Part shown: piece after piece, positions 31,246-38,667 of the stretch
Layout: every line of letters begins with the position of its first letter
Numbering within the stretch: position 1 is the first letter of the stretch
Assembly: GCA_013360865.1 (NCBI GenBank)
Contig: JABWAS010000009.1
Location: 1-38,667, forward strand
Length of the DNA: 38,667 nucleotides
DNA from: Candidatus Paceibacter sp.
Lineage (GTDB): Bacteria; Patescibacteriota; Minisyncoccia; UBA9983
Direction: 5' to 3'
Position numbers and translations under genes: made by a program
Notes under the pieces: generated by a model
Database searches by the model: none
What the model saw: only the letters and a program-made list of their open reading frames with translations
What the model was told of the DNA's origin: nothing

Positions 31246-32478
31246 TTATTCTTCTTTTTTTTCCTCTTCGTCTTCATCAAGGGCGACTTTCTTTTTCATA
31301 TTCAACCTTATTTCTTTCTTTTTCGGCGTTATGGAGAGAATTTTTTCTTTCAAATCTTCCGACAGGCGGGGGAGGAGTTTGTCCAGTTTTTTCTCGTCCG
31401 GTTCCAGAATGTCTTTCCACCGGCCGTATTTCTCCAGAATTTCTTTTAACTTTTCCAAATCGTAAACGTTTTTTTCTTTCACCGTCCTAGTCAGATAGCC
31501 TTCGTCGCCGAAAACTCTTTCCACTTTCTGCTCATCCATAAAGCCGAAAATAAAGGTCTTGAGATCGTCCAGGCGGTCGTTGTTGCGGCTGTTTTGCTCT
31601 TTGAGCGTAAAATATTCCCTAATTATTTCTTTTATTTCTTCTTGGGATTTGGCGCTTATAATTTGAGATTTCTTATAGAGATGCCTCCACATCGGGCACA
31701 TCTGCTTGTACTCGCACCAATCGCATAACGGGGAAGGCGAGGGCGGGAAGTTGTTGTTGTCTTTTACTCTCTCGTTTATTTCTTTAATCGCCCCCAGGAT
31801 GACATTTTTTGTTTCTTCCAATTGTTCCTTCGTCCTTTTGGTGGAAATTTTTTCGCCGTGCTTTAAGTAATACAAGCTCAATTTTATTTTTTCCGGATCC
31901 AGGTGCGGCCATTTGCTGACAAGACCCAGCAGGTAAGCGGAGAGCTGGAGATTGCCGTCCACTTCTTTTTGCGGCGGCAGTTTGCGGCCGGTTTTGTAGT
32001 CTATTATCTCAAAAACGCCGTCGTCACTTTTGTCTATCCGGTCTATGATGCCGGACAGGGTGTGCTTTTCGCCCGTTTTTTCCTCTTCAACCTCCAATTC
32101 AAACCGCGATTCCATGTCAATAACGTTGAAGTTCCAGGGCGGGTTGTTTTTGTAGAATTTTTGCAGAATGGCTATGCCGTCTTTGTAAAACATTTCCTCC
32201 ACCGATTCGTCTATTTTTTCTTCCTGCTCGGCCGCTTCGTCGACGTCCGCCAGCTGGCGGATTTTTTTCTTATTCCAAATTTCGCGGAAATGGTCCAGCA
32301 CCTGATCCAGGGTGGGGTATAACGGGTTCTTCTCAAACATAAACTTGAGCGTTGAGTGTATAGCCGAGCCGAAAAGGGCGTTTATGCCTTTGGCCGCCCT
32401 GATTTTGTCTATATTTTGATACTTATACTTCAGCGAACAGTTTTTAAGGGTCTCTATGCTGGAATAGGATACGCGCAT
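31246..32478 (-). CDS. PD-(D/E)XK nuclease with Fe-S cysteine set (AddB/Cas4-like)
   Basis: 410 residues. Start MRVSYSSIETLKNCSLKYKY, with the first cysteine in the position of Fe-S RecB-like enzymes. Nuclease core: HS in FGSAIHSTLKF, GIIDRIDKS, FEIIDYKTGRK and LQLSAYLLGL. A C-terminal CDWCEYKQMCPMW gives C-x2-C-x5-C, completing a 4Fe-4S set. After this comes a charged helical extension of about 130 residues. It probably acts in DNA end processing. No helicase partner is adjacent. Identification of the fold is secure; the role is not. Confidence 0.85.
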   Translation of the reverse strand: MRVSYSSIETLKNCSLKYKYQNIDKIRAAKGINALFGSAIHSTLKFMFEKNPLYPTLDQVLDHFREIWNKKKIRQLADVDEAAEQEEKIDESVEEMFYKDGIAILQKFYKNNPPWNFNVIDMESRFELEVEEEKTGEKHTLSGIIDRIDKSDDGVFEIIDYKTGRKLPPQKEVDGNLQLSAYLLGLVSKWPHLDPEKIKLSLYYLKHGEKISTKRTKEQLEETKNVILGAIKEINERVKDNNNFPPSPSPLCDWCEYKQMCPMWRHLYKKSQIISAKSQEEIKEIIREYFTLKEQNSRNNDRLDDLKTFIFGFMDEQKVERVFGDEGYLTRTVKEKNVYDLEKLKEILEKYGRWKDILEPDEKKLDKLLPRLSEDLKEKILSITPKKKEIRLNMKKKVALDEDEEEKKEE

Positions 32479-32506
32479 ACGTAAATGATAACAATTGATG
32501 GTCGCA

Positions 32507-32536
32507 TTGCAAACTTTTGGTTTTTTTTGGTATTAT
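32507..32536 (+). promoter_or_regulatory. Promoter for the 50-residue basic gene
   Basis: TTGCAA (32507-32512), 18-nt spacer, TATTAT (32531-32536) preceded by TGG, an extended -10. Confidence 0.6.
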
Positions 32537-32590
32537 TTTAAGCGAAAAGTACTTACTTTATATCTGGCACATTTAAAAAGGAGCTATATT

Positions 32591-32743
32591 GTGAGGTGCT
32601 ATGTTTTTTATTTGAAAGGGAACAGAAAGAGAGGTATAAGGAGAATTGTTTGTTCTGATTATAAAGCAGGTCGCCAGAGCGTCGTGTTTTGCGCGACGCC
32701 GGAAATGAAAAGAAAGAGAAAAAGGCGTTTTAAAACAATATAA
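32591..32743 (+). CDS. 50-residue strongly basic protein
   Basis: GTG start 7 nt after AAAGGAG (about 32578-32583), after the promoter at 32507-32536. It has many Arg/Lys (GNRKRGIRRIV and MKRKRKRRFKTI) and three Cys spaced far apart. No family is recognised. Size and charge suggest an RNA- or DNA-binding protein, possibly ribosome-associated, by inference only. The longer in-frame ORF to 32495 would start upstream of the promoter and is rejected. Confidence 0.55.
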   Translation: MRCYVFYLKGNRKRGIRRIVCSDYKAGRQSVVFCATPEMKRKRKRRFKTI

Positions 32744-32806
32744 AAAATTTACTACTACGAAAGGACGGTGGTAGGTATAGGTAATGCAATCAATAATAAA
32801 TAATAC

Positions 32807-32836
32807 TTGAGTTTTTGTTTGTTTTTTGTTTATAAT
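32807..32836 (+). promoter_or_regulatory. Promoter for the 43- and 18-residue ORFs
   Basis: TTGAGT (32807-32812), 18-nt T-rich spacer, TATAAT (32831-32836). Confidence 0.65.
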
Positions 32837-32870
32837 TTATTTTTAATTTTATAAATGGAGAAAAAACGAA

Positions 32871-33002
32871 ATGATAATAACCGCAAGCAAAAACAAAGGT
32901 CACGGAAAGAACAAAACGCATCCCCAAAAACTCATTGAATTGAGAGATATAATCTCTCAAAGAAAAACCAGGCTTGCTCTCACAAAAACAAATACGAATT
33001 AA
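32871..33002 (+). CDS. 43-residue basic peptide
   Basis: ATG at 32871 about 10 nt after GGAG, in the unit driven by 32807-32836. The sequence begins MIITASKNKGHGKNKTHPQK and continues with LIELRDIISQRKTRLALTK. Basic, no TM. No family recognised. An overlapping 27-codon ORF from the ATG at 32855 (other frame) is an alternative. Confidence 0.5.
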   Translation: MIITASKNKGHGKNKTHPQKLIELRDIISQRKTRLALTKTNTN

Positions 33003-33041
33003 CAAACCCAATAAATACCAAAAGAAAGGAGGTGGTGAAAT

Positions 33042-33098
33042 ATGTTGACGCCACTATTGGCGTCAAAAAACATCTTTTTGCCAATCGTTAATGTCTAG
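33042..33098 (+). CDS. 18-residue hydrophobic micropeptide with near-perfect Shine-Dalgarno
   Basis: AAAGGAGGTGG (33025-33035) matches the 16S anti-SD over about 9 bases, followed at suitable distance by ATG; the peptide is MLTPLLASKNIFLPIVNV. The first codons lie in a hairpin TTGACGCC-ACTATT-GGCGTCAA (33045-33066), and the stop touches the terminator stem. This could be a leader peptide, a type I toxin-like peptide or a translation-regulated micropeptide. Confidence 0.5.
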   Translation: MLTPLLASKNIFLPIVNV

Positions 33099-33138
33099 GG
33101 ACTTCCCAGTAGTTATAGGGAAGTCCCGTTTTATTTTA
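33098..33138 (+). terminator. Rho-independent terminator
   Basis: GGGACTTCCC (33098-33107) and GGGAAGTCCC (33118-33127), loop 10 nt, followed by GTTTTATTTTA. Confidence 0.85.
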
Positions 33139-33147
33139 ACACACCAC

Positions 33148-33247
33148 GTCGCACAATATACCTTTTGCGACACATAGTGTCGTAAAAGGTGCCGCGATTG
33201 TGTGTACATTGCAAATGTCGCACAATCGCTTCTTCCGACACTTGTGC
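33148..33247. repeat. Cluster of hairpins and GTCGCACAAT repeats
   Basis: ACCTTTTGCGACAC-ATA-GTGTCGTAAAAGGT (33160-33190, one mismatch) is followed by GCGATTGTG ... CACAATCGC (33194-33229) with an inner ACATT-GCA-AATGT. GTCGCACAAT occurs at 33148-33157 and again at 33218-33227. On the minus strand the block lies directly after the stop of the 56-residue gene and could end that operon. Confidence 0.6.
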
Positions 33248-33418
33248 CTAAAACAACCCCTTTATAAATCCAAAAGCCGATTTTAGAAGGCCCCATAGGT
33301 AGGCCAGATTCTCTTTAAAGATATCGCTCTCAAAAACGTATTTAATTTTTATGTTAAAGGCGCTTAATATGACCAAAGCGATTATTATTATAAGAAATAA
33401 TTTAAAGAAGCCTCTCAT
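33248..33418 (-). CDS. 56-residue single-TM peptide
   Basis: MRGFFKLFLIIIIALVILSA forms an N-terminal TM, followed by a polar stretch and an amphipathic end LLKSAFGFIKGLF. It lies 5 nt after the M23 peptidase stop on the same strand, so it is probably co-transcribed. It resembles many tiny membrane peptides of CPR genomes. Function unknown. Confidence 0.6.
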   Translation of the reverse strand: MRGFFKLFLIIIIALVILSAFNIKIKYVFESDIFKENLAYLWGLLKSAFGFIKGLF

Positions 33419-33423
33419 ATTAT

Positions 33424-34719
33424 TTATAAATAATTTAATGGATTAAGATAAGCGTCCTTCTTGGTTTTAACCGGCAGTATCATATTAGTGCCGCAGACCT
33501 TGCTCTTGTAAGACTGCACCGCTATACCCTCCGTGGCAAATACTCCGAAATGCAGGTGTGGTCCTGTCGCATAGCCGGTGTCTCCACTATATCCCACAAG
33601 CTGACCAACATCAACTTGCTGGCCTTTGGACACCTTTATAAGCGACAAATGCGCGTATAAGGTGGACAAATTATTGTCGTGCCTAATGAGTACCCATTTG
33701 CCGTAAGAGACGCCGTAGCAAGCCTCGTCGGTGTTGCCGACTCCCTCAACCACGCCGCTCCTGGCGGCTTTTAACGGCGTGCCGATGGCGGCGGCGAAGT
33801 CAACCCCGTTATGCCCGCCTCCGTTATAAAGGCTGGCGTTGGCCAGAGCGAATTCGGTGTTGCCGAAGTACTGCGTTATCCTGATCTTGTCCAGTGGCCA
33901 CTTGAGCACGCCGCTGCCGGCTGGCGGTAAGGCGTTCTTATCAATAGCCAGTTTAATCTGGTCTTCCAGCTCCCTTATTTCTTCCTCAAAAGCCTTTTGC
34001 TTGGCCAGACGGTCGGCCAGAAGCTTTTTGTAATTAGTTTCCTTGTTCTTGGTTTCTTTAAGAACCTTGTCCGTGTTGCTTTGGTTTATCTCCACCAGTT
34101 TTTTCTGGTCCTGGTACTGCCCTTTCAGCCTTTCCATGTTTTTCTTTTGGCTTTCTTCTTCTTTTTTTTGCGATTCCAGGCCTTGCTTCAGATTTTTGAG
34201 CCGTTCCAAGCTGTCGTTTATTTCTCTTTTAAAATCGTTCAGCCGTTGGAGGTTGCCGAAAAAGTCGGAAAAATTGTCTTCCGCGAGCGTTATTTCCATA
34301 ATAGTGGCCGACTCGCTCTCGTTCATCGTTCTTATAAACTCCCCCAGCGATTCTTTTTTGCCCGCGATGTCTTCTTCTTTGGAATTTATTTCAAATCCCA
34401 GTTTTTCTATGTTCAGCTCCGCCGCTTTGATTTGCTTCTGCGTCAGGCTGATGTCGGCGACCAGTTTCTTCTTAGCTTTTTCCAGGCTGTTTATTTTTTC
34501 TTTAAGACTGGCGGCCTCTTTGGCGTTGCTTTGCAAATCTTTCTGTATTTGTTCTATTTCTTTCTGGATTTTTTCTATTTCGGAACTGTTGTCTTTAATC
34601 TTTTGGCGCAATTCGTCCACGAGGGCGGCCTCGGCGGTAAAATTATAAAAAGAAAAAGAGGCCGAAACAAAAACGGCGAGGAAAACGGCGAGGATTTTGT
34701 TAAATTTTTTCGGCGGCAT
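33424..34719 (-). CDS. M23 peptidase with coiled-coil N-terminus (EnvC-like)
   Basis: 431 residues from the ATG at 34719, which overlaps the gltX end by 20 nt; starting further up would hide the signal peptide. Signal peptide KKFNKILAVFLAVFVSASFSF ending in AEA. Then a long coiled coil (about residues 30-270, many EIEKIQKEIEQ-type heptads), then a LytM domain: HNGVDFAAAIGTPL with the metal-binding H and D, LYAHLSLI, and HLHFGVF (HxH). It cuts or regulates cutting of peptidoglycan cross-links at the cell surface, probably in cell division. Confidence 0.92.
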   Translation of the reverse strand: MPPKKFNKILAVFLAVFVSASFSFYNFTAEAALVDELRQKIKDNSSEIEKIQKEIEQIQKDLQSNAKEAASLKEKINSLEKAKKKLVADISLTQKQIKAAELNIEKLGFEINSKEEDIAGKKESLGEFIRTMNESESATIMEITLAEDNFSDFFGNLQRLNDFKREINDSLERLKNLKQGLESQKKEEESQKKNMERLKGQYQDQKKLVEINQSNTDKVLKETKNKETNYKKLLADRLAKQKAFEEEIRELEDQIKLAIDKNALPPAGSGVLKWPLDKIRITQYFGNTEFALANASLYNGGGHNGVDFAAAIGTPLKAARSGVVEGVGNTDEACYGVSYGKWVLIRHDNNLSTLYAHLSLIKVSKGQQVDVGQLVGYSGDTGYATGPHLHFGVFATEGIAVQSYKSKVCGTNMILPVKTKKDAYLNPLNYL

Positions 34720-36001
34720 TTTTGAGCCTGTCCAGAGTTTCTTTTTTGCCCAATATGGAAGCGACGGCAAACGGGTCGGGCGATTTTTCCAGGCCCGTCA
34801 AAGCGACCCTGAAAGGCCAGAGCACGCTCCCCCTTCCCTCTTGCTCCGCGAAATTCCAGACGGCCTCCTTTATTTTATCCGCTTCAAAATTATTTTCATC
34901 CACAGCGCTCAATGATTTGACAACTTCTTCTAAATGTTTTTTAGTATTAGCTAGATCCGGCTCTTTGCGCCACAACAAAAGGTCTTTTTCATAAACCGGC
35001 TTATTAAAAAAGTACCCAATCCCCCCTTTTATGTCGGACAATTTTTCAATCCGGTCTTTTTCCAAGTTCACTATTTTCAGCCACATAGCTTTATTTTTTT
35101 CCGCTTCTTTTTTCCATTCGTCCGGCAGATATTCAAACAATTTTTGAGCCAGTTTTTCCGGTTCAATTTTCTTAATATATTCTTTGTTATACCAGTTGAG
35201 CCGCTCGATATTGAAGACACCGGCTCCCTTCTGAATTCTTTCCAGGGAAAATTCCTTGACCAGCTCCGGCAAAGAAAAAATTTCCCGCTCGTCGCCCGGG
35301 TTCCAGCCTATAAAGGCCAGAAAATTTACTATCGCCTCAGGCAAATATCCGTCTTCGCGGTATTCGTTTACGGAGGCGGCCCCGTGCCTTTTGGAAAGCT
35401 TGGAGCGGTCGGTGCCCAGTATCAAAGGCAAATGCGCGTATTGAGGAATATTAAAACCGAGCGCCTCCTGCAAAAGAATATGGCGCGGCGTGTTGGAGAT
35501 GTGATCCTCCCCTCTTATGATGTGAGTTACGCCCATCTCAAAATCATCAACCACCACGGTAAAGTGGAAAAGCGGCGTTTCCAAATCCTTGGCGATAACA
35601 AAATCGCCAACGTCGTCCGTCTGCGTGGCAATCTCGCCTCTTATAATATCGTTAAAAACTACTTTTTTGTTCGGATTTTTAAATCTTACCGCGTTGCCGT
35701 CCAAATATGCCTTGCCTACGTCTAAAAGTTTTTGCAGGTATTTTTTATAAACCTCTGTCCTTTCGCTCTGCCTGTAAAATTCGTCCCAATTCAAACCGAG
35801 CCATTTTAAACCGTTTACAATGTCTTCCTCGTACTTTTTTTCCGAACGAGCTTTGTCCGTATCTTCAATTCTTAAAATAAATTTGCCGCCGTGTTTTCTG
35901 GCGTATAAATAATTGAAAAGCGCCGTCCGAGCCGTGCCGACATGGAAGAGCCCCGTAGGCGATGGGGCGACGCGAGTGACGATTTTGGGGTTGGCTGCCA
36001 T
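34700..36001 (-). CDS. gltX: Glutamyl-tRNA synthetase
   Basis: Class I synthetase, about 433 residues; shorter than the usual 470-490, mainly at the C-terminal end. HIGH-type motif VTRVAPSPTGLFHVGTARTA, then ILRIEDTDKARS, YQSERTE-type RQSERTEVYKKYL, IRGEDHISNTPRH and KMSKS-type DRSKLSKRHGAA. In-frame ATGs at 36010 and 36007 are also possible. A -10-like TAATAT just upstream makes 36001 the most sensible. Its 3' end overlaps the M23 gene. A terminator separates it from ppdK. Confidence 0.95.
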   Translation of the reverse strand: MAANPKIVTRVAPSPTGLFHVGTARTALFNYLYARKHGGKFILRIEDTDKARSEKKYEEDIVNGLKWLGLNWDEFYRQSERTEVYKKYLQKLLDVGKAYLDGNAVRFKNPNKKVVFNDIIRGEIATQTDDVGDFVIAKDLETPLFHFTVVVDDFEMGVTHIIRGEDHISNTPRHILLQEALGFNIPQYAHLPLILGTDRSKLSKRHGAASVNEYREDGYLPEAIVNFLAFIGWNPGDEREIFSLPELVKEFSLERIQKGAGVFNIERLNWYNKEYIKKIEPEKLAQKLFEYLPDEWKKEAEKNKAMWLKIVNLEKDRIEKLSDIKGGIGYFFNKPVYEKDLLLWRKEPDLANTKKHLEEVVKSLSAVDENNFEADKIKEAVWNFAEQEGRGSVLWPFRVALTGLEKSPDPFAVASILGKKETLDRLKNAAEKI

Positions 36002-36024
36002 AAACATCATTCTATATTATTTTA

Positions 36025-36076
36025 ATGAAAAATAAAAAGGACGGTCCTTTAAATTAAGTATCTAAGGACCATCCTT
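36025..36076 (-). terminator. Rho-independent terminator of ppdK
   Basis: AAGGACGGTCCTT (36037-36049) pairs with AAGGACCATCCTT (36064-36076) with one G-U type mismatch. On the minus strand it is followed by a T-rich run. Confidence 0.85.
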
Positions 36077-36103
36077 GAAAAAATTAAACAAGATAAGAAA
36101 AGT

Positions 36104-38667
36104 TTAGACAGTTGCTTGTGATGCAGGCTGCTGCAACGCCGCCTGCGCCGCCGCAAGTCGAGCAATAGGCACCCGGAATGGAGAACAGCTCACATAATCC
36201 ATTCCCACCTTATGACAAAATGAAATAGTTTGCGGATTTCCGCCATGCTCCCCGCAAATGCCAGTTTTAAGATTGGGCCGTGTTACCTGCCCACGGACAA
36301 TGCCAATCTTGATTAATTCTCCAGCACCTTCCTCGTCTAAAACCTGGAAGGGATCTTTCTCGAGAATGCCTTTTTCAATGTAATCAGGTACAAAAGAACC
36401 CGCATCATCGCGGCTAAAACCAAAAGTCATCTGGGTAAGATCATTCGTGCCAAAGGAAAAGAATTCGGCGTGTTTCGCAATCTTGTCAGCAATCAGGGCC
36501 GCCCTCGGTAATTCAATCATTGTGCCAAACATGAAATCAATCTCTATGCCTTTTTCCTGGATGACCATTTTTGCAATATTGCAAAGGTCATTTTTCAGAA
36601 GCTCAAATTCCCGCTCGGTACTAATTATTGGCAACATGATTTCCGGGTACACCTTAACGCCTTCTTTCTTCACATTGCAGGCGGCCTCAATGATGGCCTG
36701 TACCTGCATATCGTAGATTTCCGGATATGTGACACCAAGACGGCAACCACGATGCCCTAACATCGGATTCAATTCGTGTAGAGCGGCAACCTTGTCCTGT
36801 ACCTCTTTCAGGCTTATCTTCATTTTTTTGGCAATATCTTTCTGGCTTGAATCTTCATGCGGCAAAAATTCGTGAAGAGGCGGGTCAAGGAGTCGTATCG
36901 TTACCGGAAGACCGTCCATAGCTTTGAATATTTGTTCAAAGTCATCCCTTTGCATTGGCAGTAATTTATCCAGAGCGGAAGTATAAAGCATTAATGGTTT
37001 CTCCAACGCTTTCTTCGCTTTTGCAAGTTCTTTTTGTAAATCTTTGGCGTTGCCATTTTTTTTGCTTTCTTTTCCTAACTCCTTTTCCATGGCCGCAATT
37101 TTCGCCCTTAAGATTTTGACATCTCGGGAAAAAAGAATCATTTGGCGGACATCATCAATCCTGTCTTCACCAAAGAACATATGCTCCGTCCTGCAAAGTC
37201 CTATTCCCTCCGCGCCAAATTCTCGCGCCTTTTTCGCGTCGGTCGGAGTGTCAGCATTGGTGCGGACCTTAAGTTTACGGACTTCATCTGCCCACTCCAT
37301 GAGCGTGGCAAAGTCTCCGCTAAGCTGGGGTTCTACGGTGGCGACCTGACCCAGCATCACCTCCCCAGTGCTGCCGTCCAAAGAAATATAGTCTCCCTTT
37401 TTTACCGTCTTACCATCTACTTTGAAAGTTTGACTTTTGTAATCCACATTGAGCGAACCGCAGCCAGCCACGCAACATTTGCCCATTCCTCTTGCCACCA
37501 CAGCGGCATGGGAAGTCATACCCCCGCGCGTCGTCAAAATACCCTCCGCGACATGCATTCCGCCGATGTCTTCTGGTGAAGTTTCTTTTCTCACCAGAAT
37601 AACCTTATCTTTCTTTTTATGCACCCATTCTTCCGCGTCTTCAGCGCTGAAGACGACTCTCCCAACGGCGGCGCCCGGTGAAGCAGGCAATCCTGTAGCA
37701 ATAACCAGCCTATCAGCTTTCAGGTCAAAGGTCGGATGCAATAGTTGATCAAGTTGATTTGGATCAATGCGGGAGATAGCCGTCTTTTTATCAATCAATC
37801 CTTCCCTAACCATATCCACGGCTATTTTTACTGCTGCTTGAATAGTGCGTTTGCCATTTCTTGTCTGCAGCAGGAACAACTTATTTTCCTGAATCGTAAA
37901 TTCAATGTCCTGCACGTCCTTAAAGTGATTTTCCAGGATATTCTTATACTTGATAAGTTGGTTATAAACATCCGGCATCAATTTGCTTAGACGGCAAATC
38001 GGTTCAGGAGTACGGATACCCGCGACAACGTCTTCACCGGCGGCATTGGGCAAAAATTCGCCATAGAATTCATTTTTTCCTGTTGACGGGTTTCTGGTGA
38101 AGCACACGCCTGTGGCGGAAGTATCCCCCATATTCCCGAAAACCATAGCTTGAATGTTTACCGCTGTCCCAAGGAGCCCTTTTATGTCATAAAGCTGACG
38201 GTATTTAACCGCCCGGGGATTGTTCCATGAGGCAAAAACCGCGTCTATAACCATCCGAAGCTGTACCATTGGGTCATTGGGAAAGTCTTCCTTGGTGTGT
38301 TTTTTATAGACGACCTTGGATTCTGCTACAACTTTTCTCAGATGTTCAGCCGTCAATTCCGTGTCACTTTTCACCCGCGCCTTCTTTTTGTATTTATCAA
38401 GGATCTTTTCAAAATAGTGGCGTTCCACACCCATCACGACATCACCAAACATGGTGATAAAACGCCGATAAGCGTCCCACACGAAGCGTTCGTTGCCCGT
38501 CTTTTTTATCAATCCGGCAACGGTATCTTCGGTTAACCCTAGAAACAAAACCGTGTCCATCATTCCGGGCATTGACGCCGCGGCGCCGCTCCGGCCGGAA
38601 ACCAATAAAGGATTGTTTGGGTCGTCCAATTTTGTCCCAGTGATTTCTTCCAGACGGGAAAGATTCT
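36104..38667 (-). CDS. ppdK: Pyruvate, phosphate dikinase, N-terminus cut by window edge
   Basis: Interconverts pyruvate, ATP and phosphate with phosphoenolpyruvate, AMP and pyrophosphate. More than 850 residues are seen and the frame is open to the right edge, so the first roughly 90 residues are outside. Seen: PLLVSGRSGAAASMPGMMDT of the ATP-grasp domain, CFTRNPSTGKNEFYGEFLPN, swivelling phosphohistidine domain TRGGMTSHAAVVARGMGKC with the catalytic His, and PEP-binding TIM barrel with GLCRTEHMF, GTNDLTQMTFGFSRDD and GICGEHGGNP. A lysine-rich helical insert of about 35 residues (KELGKESKKNGNAKDLQKEL) sits after GEDRIDDVRQMI. The enzyme is probably central to energy metabolism in this reduced genome. 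Confidence 0.96.
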   Translation of the reverse strand, partial: NLSRLEEITGTKLDDPNNPLLVSGRSGAAASMPGMMDTVLFLGLTEDTVAGLIKKTGNERFVWDAYRRFITMFGDVVMGVERHYFEKILDKYKKKARVKSDTELTAEHLRKVVAESKVVYKKHTKEDFPNDPMVQLRMVIDAVFASWNNPRAVKYRQLYDIKGLLGTAVNIQAMVFGNMGDTSATGVCFTRNPSTGKNEFYGEFLPNAAGEDVVAGIRTPEPICRLSKLMPDVYNQLIKYKNILENHFKDVQDIEFTIQENKLFLLQTRNGKRTIQAAVKIAVDMVREGLIDKKTAISRIDPNQLDQLLHPTFDLKADRLVIATGLPASPGAAVGRVVFSAEDAEEWVHKKKDKVILVRKETSPEDIGGMHVAEGILTTRGGMTSHAAVVARGMGKCCVAGCGSLNVDYKSQTFKVDGKTVKKGDYISLDGSTGEVMLGQVATVEPQLSGDFATLMEWADEVRKLKVRTNADTPTDAKKAREFGAEGIGLCRTEHMFFGEDRIDDVRQMILFSRDVKILRAKIAAMEKELGKESKKNGNAKDLQKELAKAKKALEKPLMLYTSALDKLLPMQRDDFEQIFKAMDGLPVTIRLLDPPLHEFLPHEDSSQKDIAKKMKISLKEVQDKVAALHELNPMLGHRGCRLGVTYPEIYDMQVQAIIEAACNVKKEGVKVYPEIMLPIISTEREFELLKNDLCNIAKMVIQEKGIEIDFMFGTMIELPRAALIADKIAKHAEFFSFGTNDLTQMTFGFSRDDAGSFVPDYIEKGILEKDPFQVLDEEGAGELIKIGIVRGQVTRPNLKTGICGEHGGNPQTISFCHKVGMDYVSCSPFRVPIARLAAAQAALQQPASQATV

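Noticed and set aside
33063-33296. 77-codon minus-strand ORF
   Set aside because: It runs through the terminator and the hairpin cluster, and its composition is not protein-like. The 56-residue ORF at 33248-33418 is a better candidate.
33997-34725. 242-codon plus-strand ORF opposite the M23 gene
   Set aside because: Phe/Leu-rich mirror of a coiled-coil coding region; the minus-strand protein has full domain evidence.
1-38667. CRISPR array near the Cas4-like nucleases
   Set aside because: No regularly spaced direct repeats and no cas genes were seen.
1-38667. Alternative genetic code with TGA as glycine
   Set aside because: TGA ends argS, the CD-NTase and the RhuM-Fic gene at sensible places, so the standard bacterial code fits.
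1-38667. tRNA, rRNA or other structured RNA genes
   Set aside because: I read the intergenic gaps and found no cloverleaf, RNase P, tmRNA or SRP signature; a covariance-model scan would be decisive.

Overview
The window reads as chromosomal DNA of a Candidate Phyla Radiation (Patescibacteria) bacterium, most likely Parcubacteria-like. This is an inference from gene style: compact protein families, an AspRS without its usual insert domain, small unlinked L21 and L27 genes, bL9 present, a pyruvate phosphate dikinase, a PD-(D/E)XK nuclease set and membrane-anchored Ada/sunset-like domains. There is no rRNA gene to settle it. TGA is used as a normal stop, so the recoded SR1/Gracilibacteria lineages are unlikely. 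I see no tRNA, rRNA, CRISPR array or insertion sequence.

Layout. 1-2.6 kb: tsaC (cut by the left edge) overlapping cysS on the minus strand, then a VTT/DedA-type membrane protein. 2.6-7 kb: a tight minus-strand operon archease-thpR-rtcB-rsmE-queA, combining RNA 3'-end repair/ligation with rRNA and tRNA modification. 7-12.8 kb: argS and aspS alternating with small orphan genes that have their own promoters and terminators, then a RhuM-Fic/Doc protein. 12.8-20.6 kb: rmuC, rplU, recR, dnaB, corA, ctpA, rplI, rpmA and small orphan genes. 20.7-22.6 kb: a secreted protein with a DxDxDG loop, a RecB-like nuclease and a 60-residue orphan. 22.6-30.7 kb: a defence island. A type I restriction-modification operon (hsdR, hsdM, hsdS) carries three extra genes between hsdM and hsdS: a CD-NTase-like nucleotidyltransferase translationally coupled to a 3-TM protein (a two-gene CBASS-like layout), and an unrecognised 2-TM 320-residue protein that overlaps hsdS. 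A NYN nuclease gene follows, then a 40-nt scar of an hsdS 3' end. 30.8-38.7 kb: a zincin, a second PD-(D/E)XK/Fe-S nuclease, a block of tiny basic and hydrophobic ORFs, a 56-residue membrane peptide, an M23 endopeptidase, gltX, and ppdK running off the right edge.

Three patterns cut across gene boundaries. (1) Short, near-perfect palindromes sit in frame inside conserved genes (tsaC, rsmE, argS, recR, a membrane protein) and in two spacers. They fall into at least two sequence families, which suggests small palindromic elements that tolerate insertion into coding sequence. (2) Many genes have an extended -10 box (TGnTATAAT) ending only 9-15 nt before the ATG and no Shine-Dalgarno, which predicts leaderless or near-leaderless mRNAs. 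The small orphan genes instead have full -35/-10 promoters, longer leaders and strong AGGAGG sites. (3) Those orphan genes are self-contained promoter-SD-ORF-terminator cassettes placed between core genes.
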